Positions 23,826 to 33,859 are shown, counted from the first letter of the stretch. The stretch: DNA of 64,000 nt from Thiobacillus sp. SCUT-2 (GCF_035621355.1 NZ_CP141769.1:434001-498000); one strand, 5' to 3'. The notes: generated by a model from the letters alone, not told the origin. Numbers and translations: made by a program.

Positions 23826-25122
23826 GGCCTTTTGCATTGCCCTGTTGCTGAACCTGCCGCTGGCGGCGCATGCCGCGCTTGCGATCCAGCACTGGCAGAC
23901 GCCGCAGGGGGCGCGCGTGATCTTCGTCGAGAGCCACCAGCTGCCGATCCTCGACATCTCGGTCGATTTCGCCGCCGGCAGCGCGCGCGATCCGGCGGGC
24001 CAGGCGGGACTCGCCCAGCTGACCCACACCCTGCTCGACCAGGGCGCCGGCGGCCTGTCCGATACGGCCATCGCGCATCGCCTGGCCGACGTCGGTGCGG
24101 AGCTGGGCGGCACGTTCGATCGCGATCGCGCCGGGGTCACGCTGCGCACGCTGGTGTCGGCGCCGGAACGGAACGTGGCACTCGACATCCTCGCGCGGGT
24201 GCTGCAGCAGCCGGATTTCCAGCCGGCCGTGATGCAGCGCGAGAAGCAGCGCCTCATCGCCGGGATTCGCGAGGCGGAGGCGGACCCCGGCTCGGTCGCG
24301 GAAAAGGCGTTCTATCGCGCCGTCTACGGCGATCATCCCTATGCGCACGACGAGGCCGGCGAGCCGGCCGAGATCGAGCGCCTGACGCGCGCGGGCCTGC
24401 AGCAGTTCTACCGGATCCACTACGGCGCGCCGAACGCGGTCATCTCGATGATCGGCGACATTTCGCGGGCCGAGGCGGAGGCGATCGCGGCGCGGCTCGC
24501 GAGCGGGCTGTCGCGGGCGCCGGCGGTGGCGTCCTTGCCGCAGCCTGTCGCGGCAGCGGCCATGGAAAGGCGCATCGCCTTTCCGTCCGAGCAAAGCCAC
24601 GTGCTGATCGGCGCGGTGGGCGTCGCGCGCACCGACCCCGACTTCTTTCCGCTGTTCGTCGGCAACTACGTACTCGGCGGCGGCGGCTTCGATTCGCGCC
24701 TGATGCGCGAGGTGCGCGACAAGCGCGGCTACGCCTACAGCGCCTACAGCTATTTCTTCCCGATGGGGGTGGCGGGGCCGTTCCAGCTCGGCCTGCAGAC
24801 CCGGCGCGAGCAGACCGACGCCGCGCTGGCGGTGGCGCGGGACACCGTGCGGCGCTTCATTGCCGAGGGCCCCACCGAGGCCGAGCTCGCCCAGGCCAAG
24901 GCCAACCTCACCGGCGGCTTTCCGCTGCGCATCGACAGCAACAAGAAGATCCTCGACTACCTGGCGGTGATCGGCTTCTACCGGCTGCCGCTGGATTACC
25001 TCGATACCTGGGTCGCCAAGGTCGATGCCGTCGACGTCGCGGCGGTGAAGCAGGCCTTCGCGCGCCACATCGACCCCGACCGGCTGGTGACCGTGGTGGT
25101 GGGCGCGAGCGATGCGCGCTAA
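23815..25122 (+). CDS. M16 family peptidase-like protein (non-catalytic partner)
   Basis: 435 residues with a signal peptide (about 1-20, ending AAHA). It has the M16 fold signature, but the zinc motif is replaced (LTHTLLDQGAGG instead of HxxEH), so it is predicted to be inactive. The C-terminal part keeps the R/Y-rich substrate loop (REVRDKRGYAYS). It should pair with the active enzyme encoded just upstream. It overlaps rsmD by 11 bp, so the three genes are co-transcribed. Confidence 0.9.
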   Translation: MSIKAFCIALLLNLPLAAHAALAIQHWQTPQGARVIFVESHQLPILDISVDFAAGSARDPAGQAGLAQLTHTLLDQGAGGLSDTAIAHRLADVGAELGGTFDRDRAGVTLRTLVSAPERNVALDILARVLQQPDFQPAVMQREKQRLIAGIREAEADPGSVAEKAFYRAVYGDHPYAHDEAGEPAEIERLTRAGLQQFYRIHYGAPNAVISMIGDISRAEAEAIAARLASGLSRAPAVASLPQPVAAAAMERRIAFPSEQSHVLIGAVGVARTDPDFFPLFVGNYVLGGGGFDSRLMREVRDKRGYAYSAYSYFFPMGVAGPFQLGLQTRREQTDAALAVARDTVRRFIAEGPTEAELAQAKANLTGGFPLRIDSNKKILDYLAVIGFYRLPLDYLDTWVAKVDAVDVAAVKQAFARHIDPDRLVTVVVGASDAR

Positions 25123-25687
25123 GCATGCGGCGCCGCGGCGCGCGCACGGTGCCTCCAATCGGGTGCGGATCATCGGCGGGCAGTATCGCCGGCGGTTGCT
25201 CGAGTTTCCCGATGGCGCCGGCCTGCGGCCCACCCCCGACCGGGTGCGCGAGACGCTGTTCAACTGGCTGGGGCAGGACCTCCCGGGGTGGACCTGCCTC
25301 GATCTCTTTGCCGGCAGCGGCGCGCTCGGATTCGAGGCGGCGTCGCGCGGCGCGGCGCGGGTCGTGATGATCGAGCGCGATGCCCGCGCGCTTGCCGCGC
25401 TGGAGAAGAACCGCACGCTGCTGGCCACGATCCCGGTCGAGATCGTGCGCGCCGACGCGCTCGCCTGGCTTGCGAATACCCGCGAGACCTTCGATCTGGT
25501 GTTCGTCGATCCGCCGTTCGACAGCGGCCAGGCCGGTCCGGTGCTGGCCGACCTGGTGCGCCATCTCAACGCGGGCGGGCAGGTCTACGTCGAGCAGGCG
25601 ACGGACGTGATCGCGCCGCCGGGGTTTATCATCCACCGGAGCGGGCGCGCGGGGCGCTCGCACTTCGCCCTGCTCGTCAAGGAATAA
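25112..25687 (+). CDS. rsmD: 16S rRNA (guanine966-N2)-methyltransferase RsmD
   Basis: 191 residues. It begins with a basic stretch and VRIIGGQYRRR, then the TPDRVRETLFNWL segment typical of RsmD, the SAM-binding LDLFAGSGALGFEA and the catalytic FVDPPF. It methylates G966 of 16S rRNA in the assembling 30S subunit. It is followed 3 bp later by coaD, a very common pairing. Confidence 0.94.
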   Translation: MRAKHAAPRRAHGASNRVRIIGGQYRRRLLEFPDGAGLRPTPDRVRETLFNWLGQDLPGWTCLDLFAGSGALGFEAASRGAARVVMIERDARALAALEKNRTLLATIPVEIVRADALAWLANTRETFDLVFVDPPFDSGQAGPVLADLVRHLNAGGQVYVEQATDVIAPPGFIIHRSGRAGRSHFALLVKE

Positions 25688-25690
25688 TCC

Positions 25691-26173
25691 ATGCTGACAG
25701 CCGTCTACCCCGGCACTTTCGATCCCATAACGCGCGGCCACGAGGATCTCGTGCGGCGGGCGGTGCGCCTGTTCGACCGCGTCGTCGTGGCGGTGGCGGA
25801 ATCGCGCAACAAGCGGCCCTTCTTCAGCATGGACGAGCGGGTGGCGATGACGCGCGACGTGCTGGCCGACGTCCCGCATGTGCGGGTGGAAGGTTTCTCC
25901 GGCCTGCTGATCGACTTCGTCGCCGAGCAGGGCGCGATCGCCGTGCTGCGGGGGTTGCGCGCGGCCTCCGACTTCGAGTACGAATTCCAGCTCGCGGGGA
26001 TGAACCGCAATCTCAAGCCGGACATCGAGACGCTGTTCCTGACGCCATCCGACCAGTACATGTTCATCTCGGCCAGCATGATCCGCGAGATCGCGCAGCT
26101 GGGGGGCGACGTGACGCCCTTCGTCCACCCGTTGGTGTCCAGGCGATTAAGTGAGAAAATAAGTAAAAGCTGA
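25691..26173 (+). CDS. coaD: Phosphopantetheine adenylyltransferase
   Basis: 160 residues, the standard length. The nucleotidyltransferase motif [10 protein letters not shown] and the C-terminal FISASMIRE (the ISSTxxR-like motif) are present, as is [12 protein letters not shown]. It makes dephospho-CoA from 4'-phosphopantetheine and ATP, the fourth step of CoA synthesis. It sits between rsmD and the ferredoxin gene, with AAGGAATAATCC before the ATG. Confidence 0.95.
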   Translation: MLTAVYPGTFDPITRGHEDLVRRAVRLFDRVVVAVAESRNKRPFFSMDERVAMTRDVLADVPHVRVEGFSGLLIDFVAEQGAIAVLRGLRAASDFEYEFQLAGMNRNLKPDIETLFLTPSDQYMFISASMIREIAQLGGDVTPFVHPLVSRRLSEKISKS

Positions 26174-26443
<270 letters not shown>

Positions 26444-26447
26444 GCGC

Positions 26448-28412
26448 TCAGGCCGTCCTGGCCAGGCGGGCGCCGCCGAGTTCGTCCGCGAGCGCCTCGG
26501 CGATGCGCGCGTTGATGCGCGCCAGGCTTTCGAGCTGATCGCTCACGCTGCCCATCGCCGTTTCCAGCTCGGCGATGCGCTCGTCGAGCGTTTCGGTCGC
26601 GGCATGGATGCGGCTGACGCTTTCCAGCCGCCGCTTGAGCTGGATCTTGTGCTCGCGGACCTGCGTTTCCATCGGCGCGATCAGCGCCTTGAGCCAGGCC
26701 TCGGTTTCGCTGTTGGCGAGTTCGAACACCTGCACCACCTTGCTTGCCAGCGTCTCGAAGAAGCGTGCGGTCAACTGGTGCTGGCCCACCGTCAGCATGC
26801 TGAACACGGTGTTGAAGCGCTCGTCGAAGATGCGCTCCAGCCGCGCCATCTCCTTGCGGTATTTCTGCAGGCTGTGATCGGGCGGGTTGACCGCTGCCAG
26901 CCCGTGCTCGTCGCTGAACTTCTGATACATCGCGGTCATCATCGCGCGGATTTCCCTGATGGCCTCCGCCGCGGCGACCAGGTTCGCCTCCACCTGACGG
27001 AAGAAGCGGCCCATCGCGTCGCGCAGGCCGACGCTGAAATGGCTCTTCTCCATCGCGGTGCGCGTCTGCCGCACCTCGCGCCGCAGCGTGTCCATCCCGA
27101 GGTGGCGGCGCAGCGTCTCGACCTGCGTCGCGAACACGTTGCGCAGCGCGTTGAACTGCTCGAGGCCGCGTTCGAACTGCTGCTTGTCCTCGTTCGCCTT
27201 GACCATCATGTGCTGGATGACGTCACGGTTCTTCCCGCGCAGCCCGTGCAGTTCGTCGACCTGGTCCTGGATGGTTGCGAGGCGCGTTTCCAGCAGCTCG
27301 GTCGTCTTCACCACCACGTCCTCGACGGCGGCCTGCGACGATTCGCTCACCAGCGCCTGCTTGCAGGGAATGAGCTCCTGGCTCAGCGCCGTCTCCAGGG
27401 CAGACAGGCGGCTTCGCGCCAGCAGGTCGTGGTCGCCCTTGACCTTGGCGACGAGCGCCTTCTGCGCCGACACCGGATACACCTGGCTCGGCGGCAGGTC
27501 CAGCAGCGCCGCGCTGCCGGCGACCTGCTTGGCGATTTCGGCGTCGATCTGCGCCGGCGTCTTGAGTTCGTCCCACAGGCCGTCGATCTTGTTCAGCACG
27601 ACCAGGCGTGCGCGGCTGCCGCCCTGCACCGGCGCGATGTACTGGCGCCAGATCTCGATGTCGGACTTGGTGACGCCGGTGTCGGCCGCCAGCAGGAACA
27701 GCACCGCATGGGCATTGGGCAGCATGTTGAGCGTCAGCTCGGGCTCGGTGCCGATGGCGTTGAGGCCGGGCGTGTCGAGGATGACCAGCCCCTGCTTCAG
27801 CAGGGGATGCGGGAAGTTGATCAGCGCATGGCGCCAGCGCGGGATCGCGATGCTGCCGTCCCGTTCCAGGCTGCGCGCGGTTTCCTCGTCGGCGGGGTTG
27901 ACCAGGCCGAACGCCTGCGCCGTGGCGACATCGACCTGCAGCGTGTCCGCGAGCCGCATCAGCGTCGCGCTCATGTCGTCGGCGGAATCGAGGTTCAGCG
28001 GGAATTCGGTCCAGGCTTCCGGATCGCGCTTGAAGTCGGCGATGCTGCCTTCGCGCGTGCGGGTGTCGATCGGCAGCAGCCGCAGCGAAGGGCGGCGCGT
28101 GGGGTCGAAGTGCAGCTCGGTCGGGCACATGGTGGTGCGCCCGGCGGAGGAGGGCAGCACGCGCTGCCGGTAGTCCGAGAAGAAGATCGCGTTGATCAGC
28201 TCGGACTTGCCGCGCGAGAACTCGGCGACGAAAGCGACGTTCAGCGTGTCCGCCTGCAGCCGGCCGAGCAGCTGGTTGAGCCGCAGCTCGGATTCGGCAT
28301 CGCCCAGCTCCTGGGCGCCGAGCCAGTCGCGCAGCGCCTCGATGCGAACGTAGACGGCGTCGCGCCAGGCGCTGTATTGCTCGAATTCGTCAACCAGGGT
28401 GGGGGCGTTCAT
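26448..28412 (-). CDS. Dynamin-like GTPase family protein
   Basis: 654 residues. The GTPase domain has G1 EFSRGKSELINA (the usual GKST has become GKSE), G3 LDTPG and G4 LNKID. A long helical region follows, with coiled-coil character at about 390-450 and at the C-terminus (ETLDERIAELETAMGSV). Bacterial dynamin-like proteins bind and remodel membranes. The Thr to Glu change after the P-loop Ser may alter nucleotide handling but GKS is kept. It is convergent with the ferredoxin gene (5 bp apart) and lies downstream of mutM on the same strand. Its role here is unknown. Confidence 0.85.
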   Translation of the reverse strand: MNAPTLVDEFEQYSAWRDAVYVRIEALRDWLGAQELGDAESELRLNQLLGRLQADTLNVAFVAEFSRGKSELINAIFFSDYRQRVLPSSAGRTTMCPTELHFDPTRRPSLRLLPIDTRTREGSIADFKRDPEAWTEFPLNLDSADDMSATLMRLADTLQVDVATAQAFGLVNPADEETARSLERDGSIAIPRWRHALINFPHPLLKQGLVILDTPGLNAIGTEPELTLNMLPNAHAVLFLLAADTGVTKSDIEIWRQYIAPVQGGSRARLVVLNKIDGLWDELKTPAQIDAEIAKQVAGSAALLDLPPSQVYPVSAQKALVAKVKGDHDLLARSRLSALETALSQELIPCKQALVSESSQAAVEDVVVKTTELLETRLATIQDQVDELHGLRGKNRDVIQHMMVKANEDKQQFERGLEQFNALRNVFATQVETLRRHLGMDTLRREVRQTRTAMEKSHFSVGLRDAMGRFFRQVEANLVAAAEAIREIRAMMTAMYQKFSDEHGLAAVNPPDHSLQKYRKEMARLERIFDERFNTVFSMLTVGQHQLTARFFETLASKVVQVFELANSETEAWLKALIAPMETQVREHKIQLKRRLESVSRIHAATETLDERIAELETAMGSVSDQLESLARINARIAEALADELGGARLARTA

Positions 28413-28487
28413 GGGGCGGTCGCCGGAACAGGGGACATTCGGTTAACGACATGTTAGCCGCAAACTTGATCGCCGCGCAGCACGGGA

Positions 28488-29300
28488 TCAGCGCTGGCAG
28501 GTCGGGCAGTAGAAGCTGGCGCGCTGGCCCTGCACGATGCGGCGGACCGGCGTGCCGCAGGTCTTGCACGGCAGGCCGGCGCGGTCGTACACGCGCGTCT
28601 GCAGCTGGAAGTACCCCGGCTCGCCGTCGCTTGCGACATAGTCGCGCAGCGAGCTGCCGCCGGCAGCGATGGCGGCCGCCAGCACCCGCTTGATCGCCTC
28701 GGCCAGCCGTGCGCAGGCCGGCCGGCTCAGGCGCTGCGCGGCCGTGGCCGGCCGTATGCCTGCGTGGAACAGCGATTCCGAGGCGTAGATGTTGCCGACG
28801 CCCACCACGACCGACGCGTCCATGATGACCTGCTTGATCGCGGCGTTGCGGTGCCGGCACTGGGCATGCAGGTAGACCGCGTCGAAATCTGGCGTCAGCG
28901 GCTCCGGCCCGAGGTGGGCGAGCAGCGGATGACGGGCCGCATCGGCGGTCCACAGCACCGCGCCGAAGCGGCGCGGATCGCGCAGCCGCAGGGTGGTGCC
29001 GTCGTCGAACAGCCAGTCCACATGGTCGTGCGCCGCGGCAGGTTCGCCCGGCGCGGCGAGGCGCAGGCTGCCCGACATGCCCAGGTGGACGAGCTGGGTG
29101 ACCCGGCCGAAGTCGAACAGCAGGTACTTGCCGCGCCGTGTCATGTCGACGAGCTTGCGTCCCGCGAGCTGGCGCTCGAGATCGGCCGGGACCGGCCAGC
29201 GCAGGTGCGGATTGCGTACCGTGATGCGCCGGAGCGTGCGACCGCGCAGGCGCGGCAGCAGCCCCAGGCGCGTGGTTTCGACTTCGGGCAGTTCGGGCAT
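28488..29300 (-). CDS. mutM: Formamidopyrimidine-DNA glycosylase
   Basis: 270 residues. It starts MPELPEVET with the catalytic Pro2 and Glu3, contains the conserved Lys region ([19 protein letters not shown]) and helix-two-turn-helix ([12 protein letters not shown]), and ends with the zinc finger CKTC-x16-CPTC. It removes 8-oxoguanine and formamidopyrimidines from DNA. It is divergent from the tolC gene across 137 bp. Confidence 0.96.
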   Translation of the reverse strand: MPELPEVETTRLGLLPRLRGRTLRRITVRNPHLRWPVPADLERQLAGRKLVDMTRRGKYLLFDFGRVTQLVHLGMSGSLRLAAPGEPAAAHDHVDWLFDDGTTLRLRDPRRFGAVLWTADAARHPLLAHLGPEPLTPDFDAVYLHAQCRHRNAAIKQVIMDASVVVGVGNIYASESLFHAGIRPATAAQRLSRPACARLAEAIKRVLAAAIAAGGSSLRDYVASDGEPGYFQLQTRVYDRAGLPCKTCGTPVRRIVQGQRASFYCPTCQR

Positions 29301-29393
29301 GACGGGGCGATGGTTGGCTACGGTCGGGACGCGCCGGAAACGGCATCCGGTTCGGCGATCTTTGTCGGCAAGCGGGAACCGAACCGGTACACT

Positions 29394-29411
29394 GCGATTC
29401 TATAGAATCGC
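29394..29411. promoter_or_regulatory. 18-bp perfect palindrome in the mutM-tolC intergenic region
   Basis: GCGATTCTATAGAATCGC is a perfect palindrome 27 bp before the tolC start codon. Its centre TATAGA could be part of a -10 box. It looks like an operator over the promoter of the tolC-macAB operon; no local regulator gene is adjacent. Confidence 0.5.
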
Positions 29412-29437
29412 GCCCGCTTCGCAGCCATTTTTCCATC

Positions 29438-30820
29438 TTGAACGTCCGATTTTCCCTCCTGCTGGTGCTGCTCGTCAGCGGCCCCGCTTTCGCTGCGGAT
29501 CCCTTCAAGGTGTTCGAGCGCACGCCGCCGACGCCGGCCGCCGAACTGCGGCCGTTCGCCACCTGCGACGCATCGGCCCCGGCGGGCCCGATCACGCTCG
29601 CCCAGGCAGTCGAACGGGCCTTGTGCGCGAACCCGGCCACCCGCAGCACTTGGCTCACGGTGCGGCTGCGTGCCGCCGAACTGGGACAGGCCTACAGCGC
29701 CTACCTTCCCGGCGTGACCGTCAGCGGCAGCCGGGCGCGCGCGGGAAGCGACGTGCTGCCGAACGATCGCAATGCCTGGCAGTTCGGGCTCGATGCGCAG
29801 TACCTGCTGTTCGATTTCGGCGGGCGCGCGGCGCGGCGCGATGCGGCCGAGTCGCTGCTCGCGGCCGCACGTGCGAGCCATGACGCCGGCGTGCGGCAGG
29901 TGTACCTGCAGACGGTGAGCGCCTATTTCGGCCTGCTGACCGCGCAGGGCGCCGTGGCGGTCGCGCGCGAGGCCGAGGCCTCGGCGCTCGCCGCGTTCGA
30001 GGCAGCGTCGGCGCGCGTCGCCGCCGGCACCGCCATCCCGTTCGACCGCCTGCAGGCGAAGACCGTCTATGCGCAGCGCCAGATCGACCGCATCCGCGCC
30101 GAAGCCGCCGCCGCGCAGGCGCTCGGAACGCTGGCGGCGCTGATGGGGGACGCCCGCCAGACCGGCTTCAGCGTGATCGACGAGGAGCCGGCCTTCAGCC
30201 AGGCGCCGGATCTCAGCGGGCCGCTCGATGCGCTGATCGACGCCGCGCGCGACCGGCGGCCCGACCTGCGGGCCGCCGAAGCCACGGTGCGCGCCCGCCA
30301 GGCGGACGTGCGCAGCGCGAAGGCGGCGGGCAAGCCGAGCCTGTCCGCGTTCTACGACGCCCAGCGGCAGAATGGGGGCGGCCTCGCATCGACGAGTTCC
30401 AGCATCGGCGTCAACCTGACGATTCCGCTGTTCACCGGTTACCGCAGCACCTACGAGGTCGCCGCCGCGCGCACGCAGGCCGAGCTGGCCGCGACGGAAC
30501 GCGATCGCGTGGCCAATCAGGTGGCGCTCGACGTCTGGCAGGCGTACTACAAGGTGAAGAGCGAGACCGAGGCGGACCGCCGCAGCGGCGAACTGGTCGA
30601 CAGCGCCGTCGCGGCCGAAAGGCTGGCGCTCGGCCGCTACCGCGCGGGACTCGGCATCCTGCTGGACGTGCTGAGCGCGCAGGCCAACCTCGCCCTGGCG
30701 CGGCAGACGCAGCTGCAGACGCGGCTCGGGCTGAGGGTGGCGCGCGCCGAACTGGCACAGGCCATGGGAGACTTGAGTTGGGACTGGCTGGAACCGTCCG
30801 GACAGGAAGGGAAGCGATGA
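29438..30820 (+). CDS. tolC: TolC-family outer-membrane channel protein
   Basis: 460 residues with a TTG start and a signal peptide (about 1-20, LLLVLLVSGPAFA). Two homologous halves with long helical tracts (SAYFGLLTAQGAVAVAREAE; VALDVWQAYYKVKSE) and conserved strand segments (FDFGGRAARRDAAESLL; LFTGYRSTYEVAAARTQ) are typical of TolC. It forms the trimeric outer-membrane duct for the adaptor encoded next, overlapping it by 4 bp. The four-gene order tolC-macA-ATPase-permease makes a complete tripartite exporter. Confidence 0.9.
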   Translation: MNVRFSLLLVLLVSGPAFAADPFKVFERTPPTPAAELRPFATCDASAPAGPITLAQAVERALCANPATRSTWLTVRLRAAELGQAYSAYLPGVTVSGSRARAGSDVLPNDRNAWQFGLDAQYLLFDFGGRAARRDAAESLLAAARASHDAGVRQVYLQTVSAYFGLLTAQGAVAVAREAEASALAAFEAASARVAAGTAIPFDRLQAKTVYAQRQIDRIRAEAAAAQALGTLAALMGDARQTGFSVIDEEPAFSQAPDLSGPLDALIDAARDRRPDLRAAEATVRARQADVRSAKAAGKPSLSAFYDAQRQNGGGLASTSSSIGVNLTIPLFTGYRSTYEVAAARTQAELAATERDRVANQVALDVWQAYYKVKSETEADRRSGELVDSAVAAERLALGRYRAGLGILLDVLSAQANLALARQTQLQTRLGLRVARAELAQAMGDLSWDWLEPSGQEGKR

Positions 30821-31935
30821 GAAAGATTGTCGTAGGGGTGCTTCTGGTCGCGGCGGCGCTTGCCGCCGGCTGGTGGTGGAGCGGCACGCGCAAGGCAGCG
30901 GAACCGCAATATCGCACCGCGACCGTGGACCGCGGCGACATCGCCGCCGAGGTTTCGGCCAATGGCACGCTCAATCCGGTGACCCTGGTGAACGTCGGCA
31001 CCCAGGTGTCCGGCACGGTTCGGCGCATCGAGGCCGACTTCAATCAACCGGTGAAGGCCGGGCAGGTGCTGGCGGAACTCGATCCGGCGCTGTTCGAGGC
31101 AGCGCTGGCGCAGAGCAGCGCCAACCTCGCCAATGCCCGCGCGCAGCTGAAACTGGCCGAGGCGAACGCGGCGCGCATGCAGACGCTCTTCAAGCAGGAC
31201 TATGTCTCGCGGCAGGAGTTCGACCAGGCGCTGGCGGCGCGTGAGCAGGCAGCGGCGCAGGTGCGGCTGGCGAGCGCGCAGGTGACGCGTGACCGCACCA
31301 ACCTGGGCTTCTCGATCATCCGCTCGCCGGTCGACGGGACCGTGATCAACCGCCAGGTCGACGTCGGCCAGACCGTCGCCGCCAGCTTCCAGACGCCGAC
31401 GCTGTTCCAGATCGGCAAGGACCTCACGCGGATGCAGATCGATTCCACCGTGTCGGAAGCCGACATCGGACAGATCAAGGTCGGCCAGCGCGTGAAGTTC
31501 CGCGTCGATGCGTTTCCCGATACCGAATACACCGGATCTGTGCGACAGGTGCGGCTCAACGCCAAGACCGAGCAGAGCGTCGTCACCTACAACGTCGTCG
31601 TCGACGTCGCCAACCCGGATCTGGCGCTGATGCCGGGGATGACCGCCAACCTGCAGGTCGAGGTCGAAAGCCGGAAGAACGTGCTGCGGGTACCGACGAC
31701 GGCACTGCGCTTCCGGCTCCGTGCCGCGCCGGGCGAGGCCGCCGTCAAGGTGCGTGGTGCCGCGGTCTACCGCCTGGTCGACGGCAGGCCGCAACGGGTG
31801 CCGGTCAAGACCGGCATCAGCGACAAGGCCTACACGGAAATCGTGCGCGGCGACCTCAAGCCGGGCGACGCCGTGATCGTCGCCGACCTTTCGGTGCAGA
31901 AGGAAAACAGCGGCATGCGCGGACGCCTGTTCTGA
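30817..31935 (+). CDS. macA: MacA-like periplasmic adaptor
   Basis: 372 residues from the ATG at 30817 (GGAAGGGAAG upstream). An N-terminal anchor helix ([18 protein letters not shown]) is followed by the adaptor core: SANGTLNPVTLVNVGTQVSG is the MacA-type lipoyl half, then a coiled coil, then IRSPVDGTVINRQVDVGQTV. It links TolC with the MacB-type ABC pair. The stop codon shares its last base with the ATG of the ATPase gene. Confidence 0.9.
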   Translation: MRKIVVGVLLVAAALAAGWWWSGTRKAAEPQYRTATVDRGDIAAEVSANGTLNPVTLVNVGTQVSGTVRRIEADFNQPVKAGQVLAELDPALFEAALAQSSANLANARAQLKLAEANAARMQTLFKQDYVSRQEFDQALAAREQAAAQVRLASAQVTRDRTNLGFSIIRSPVDGTVINRQVDVGQTVAASFQTPTLFQIGKDLTRMQIDSTVSEADIGQIKVGQRVKFRVDAFPDTEYTGSVRQVRLNAKTEQSVVTYNVVVDVANPDLALMPGMTANLQVEVESRKNVLRVPTTALRFRLRAAPGEAAVKVRGAAVYRLVDGRPQRVPVKTGISDKAYTEIVRGDLKPGDAVIVADLSVQKENSGMRGRLF

Positions 31936-32639
31936 TGAACGCGTCGCATCCGCTGATCGAGGTGGCCGAGGTCGAGAAGGACTACCCGACGGGGGCGGGC
32001 GTGTTCCATGCGCTGCGCGGCGTGAGCCTCAGCATCGGCGAGGGCGAGTTCGTCGCCATCATGGGCGCGTCGGGTTCCGGCAAGAGCACCTTCATGAACC
32101 TGCTCGGCTGTCTCGACCGGCCGACGCGGGGCCGCTACCGCCTCGCCGGCCGTGACGTCGGCAGCCTCTCGTCGGACGAGCTTGCCGCCCTGCGCAACCG
32201 CGACATCGGCTTCGTGTTCCAGGGCTTCAATCTGCTGCCGAAGCTCACCGCACTCGACAACGTCGCGCTGCCGCTGATGTATGCCGGCATGGGGCGCGAG
32301 GCCCGCCGGCGGCAGGCGCAGGCCATGCTCGACCGCGTGGGCCTCGGCGACCGTTCTCATCACACGCCGCTGCAGTTGTCGGGCGGCCAGCAGCAGCGCG
32401 TGGCGATCGCACGCGCGCTGGCCACGCATCCGCGTCTCATCCTCGCCGACGAACCGACCGGCAACCTCGATACCGAGACGAGCCGCCAGGTGATGACATT
32501 CTTCAGCCAGCTCAATCGCGAGGAAGGCATCACGCTGGTGCTGGTGACGCACGAGCCCGACATCGCAGCCTACGCCCAGCGGCGCATCCGTTTCCAGGAC
32601 GGCCGCGTCATCGAGGATCGAGCCGAGGCCGCCGCATGA
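31935..32639 (+). CDS. MacB/LolD-type ABC ATPase
   Basis: 234 residues. Walker A GASGSGKST, Q-loop FVFQGFNLLPKL, signature [15 protein letters not shown], Walker [13 protein letters not shown] and switch His in LVTHE are all present. In MacB of E. coli this domain is fused to the permease; here it is a separate gene, overlapping the permease gene by 4 bp. It powers the exporter; macrolide transport is only one known role of the family, so the substrate stays open. Confidence 0.92.
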   Translation: MNASHPLIEVAEVEKDYPTGAGVFHALRGVSLSIGEGEFVAIMGASGSGKSTFMNLLGCLDRPTRGRYRLAGRDVGSLSSDELAALRNRDIGFVFQGFNLLPKLTALDNVALPLMYAGMGREARRRQAQAMLDRVGLGDRSHHTPLQLSGGQQQRVAIARALATHPRLILADEPTGNLDTETSRQVMTFFSQLNREEGITLVLVTHEPDIAAYAQRRIRFQDGRVIEDRAEAAA

Positions 32640-33859
32640 TCTTCAGCAGTCTGCTCGAGACCGCCTGGCACGCGCTCGTCACGCACCGCATGCGCAGCTT
32701 CCTGACCATGCTCGGCATGGTCATCGGCGTCGCTGCGGTCATCCTCATGCTGGCGATCGGCCAGGGCGCGCAGACGATGGTGCGGAGCGCGATCGAGTCG
32801 ATGGGCAGCAATCTCTTCATCATCATGTCGGGCGCGGTCTCGTCGGGGGGCGCGCGTGTCGCCACCGGAACCGCACCCTCGCTCACCTTCGCCGACGCCG
32901 ACGCGATCCGCGAACTGCCCGACATCGTCGCGGCCGCACCGGTATTCCCGGGCGGCGCGCAGATCATCTACGGCGGCGTCAACTGGAACACCTCGGTGTA
33001 CGGCACGACGCCGGACTATGCCGTGGTCCGCGACTGGTCGATGGCCTCGGGCAGCTTCTTCAGCGAGGCCGACGTGCGCCGCGGCGCGCGCGTTGCCGTT
33101 CTCGGCGCCGTGGTCGCGAACGAGCTGTTCGGCGACGAGAATCCGATCGGCAAGATCATCCGCATCAAGCAGGCGCCGTTCGAGGTGATCGGCGTGCTCG
33201 CGGCGAAGGGCCAGAGCCTCGACGGCCGCGACCAGGACGACACCGTGCTGGTGCCGATCACCAGCGCGCAGCAGAAGATCTTCAGCAGCACGCTGCGCAA
33301 TCGCGCCCGCTTCATCATGGCGCAGGCCATTTCGGACAAGCGCATGGACGCAGCCGAAGCGGCCATCAATGACCTGCTGCGCGTGCGGCACCGGATCGGC
33401 GTCGGACAGGACGACGACTTCACCGTACGCAACCTGACCGCGCTCGCCGAGACCGCCGCTTCCACCACCCGCATCATGAGCCTGCTGCTCGGCGCGATCG
33501 CGGCCATTTCGCTGGTGGTGGGCGGCATCGGCATCATGAACATCATGCTGGTGTCGGTGACCGAGCGCACCCGCGAGATCGGCATCCGCATGGCGATCGG
33601 GGCCCGTCGCCGCGACGTGCTGTGGCAATTCCTGATCGAGGCGCTGACGCTGTCGCTGACCGGCTGCGGCATCGGCCTGCTGTTCGGCGTCGGCGGGGCC
33701 TGGCTGGTCGGCCACTTCGCCGGACTGCCGGTGGACGTCACGGCGACGTCGGTCCTGCTTGCCGTCGGGGTGTCCTTCCTGATCGGCGTCTTCTTCGGTT
33801 TCTATCCGGCGCGGCGCGCCGCGGGGCTGGATCCCATCGAGGCGCTGCGCACGCAATGA
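32636..33859 (+). CDS. MacB-type ABC permease
   Basis: 407 residues: an N-terminal helix (MRSFLTMLGMVIGVAAVILML), a large periplasmic domain, and three C-terminal helices (ISLVVGGIGIMNIMLVSVTE and following). The segment RTREIGIRMAIGARRRDVLWQ is the signature of MacB/FtsX permeases. It is the last gene of the tolC-macA operon. Confidence 0.92.
   Translation: MIFSSLLETAWHALVTHRMRSFLTMLGMVIGVAAVILMLAIGQGAQTMVRSAIESMGSNLFIIMSGAVSSGGARVATGTAPSLTFADADAIRELPDIVAAAPVFPGGAQIIYGGVNWNTSVYGTTPDYAVVRDWSMASGSFFSEADVRRGARVAVLGAVVANELFGDENPIGKIIRIKQAPFEVIGVLAAKGQSLDGRDQDDTVLVPITSAQQKIFSSTLRNRARFIMAQAISDKRMDAAEAAINDLLRVRHRIGVGQDDDFTVRNLTALAETAASTTRIMSLLLGAIAAISLVVGGIGIMNIMLVSVTERTREIGIRMAIGARRRDVLWQFLIEALTLSLTGCGIGLLFGVGGAWLVGHFAGLPVDVTATSVLLAVGVSFLIGVFFGFYPARRAAGLDPIEALRTQ

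Noticed and set aside
26604-28457. A 617-codon plus-strand frame opposite the dynamin-like gene
   Set aside because: No motifs; the minus-strand frame has G1, G3 and G4 motifs.
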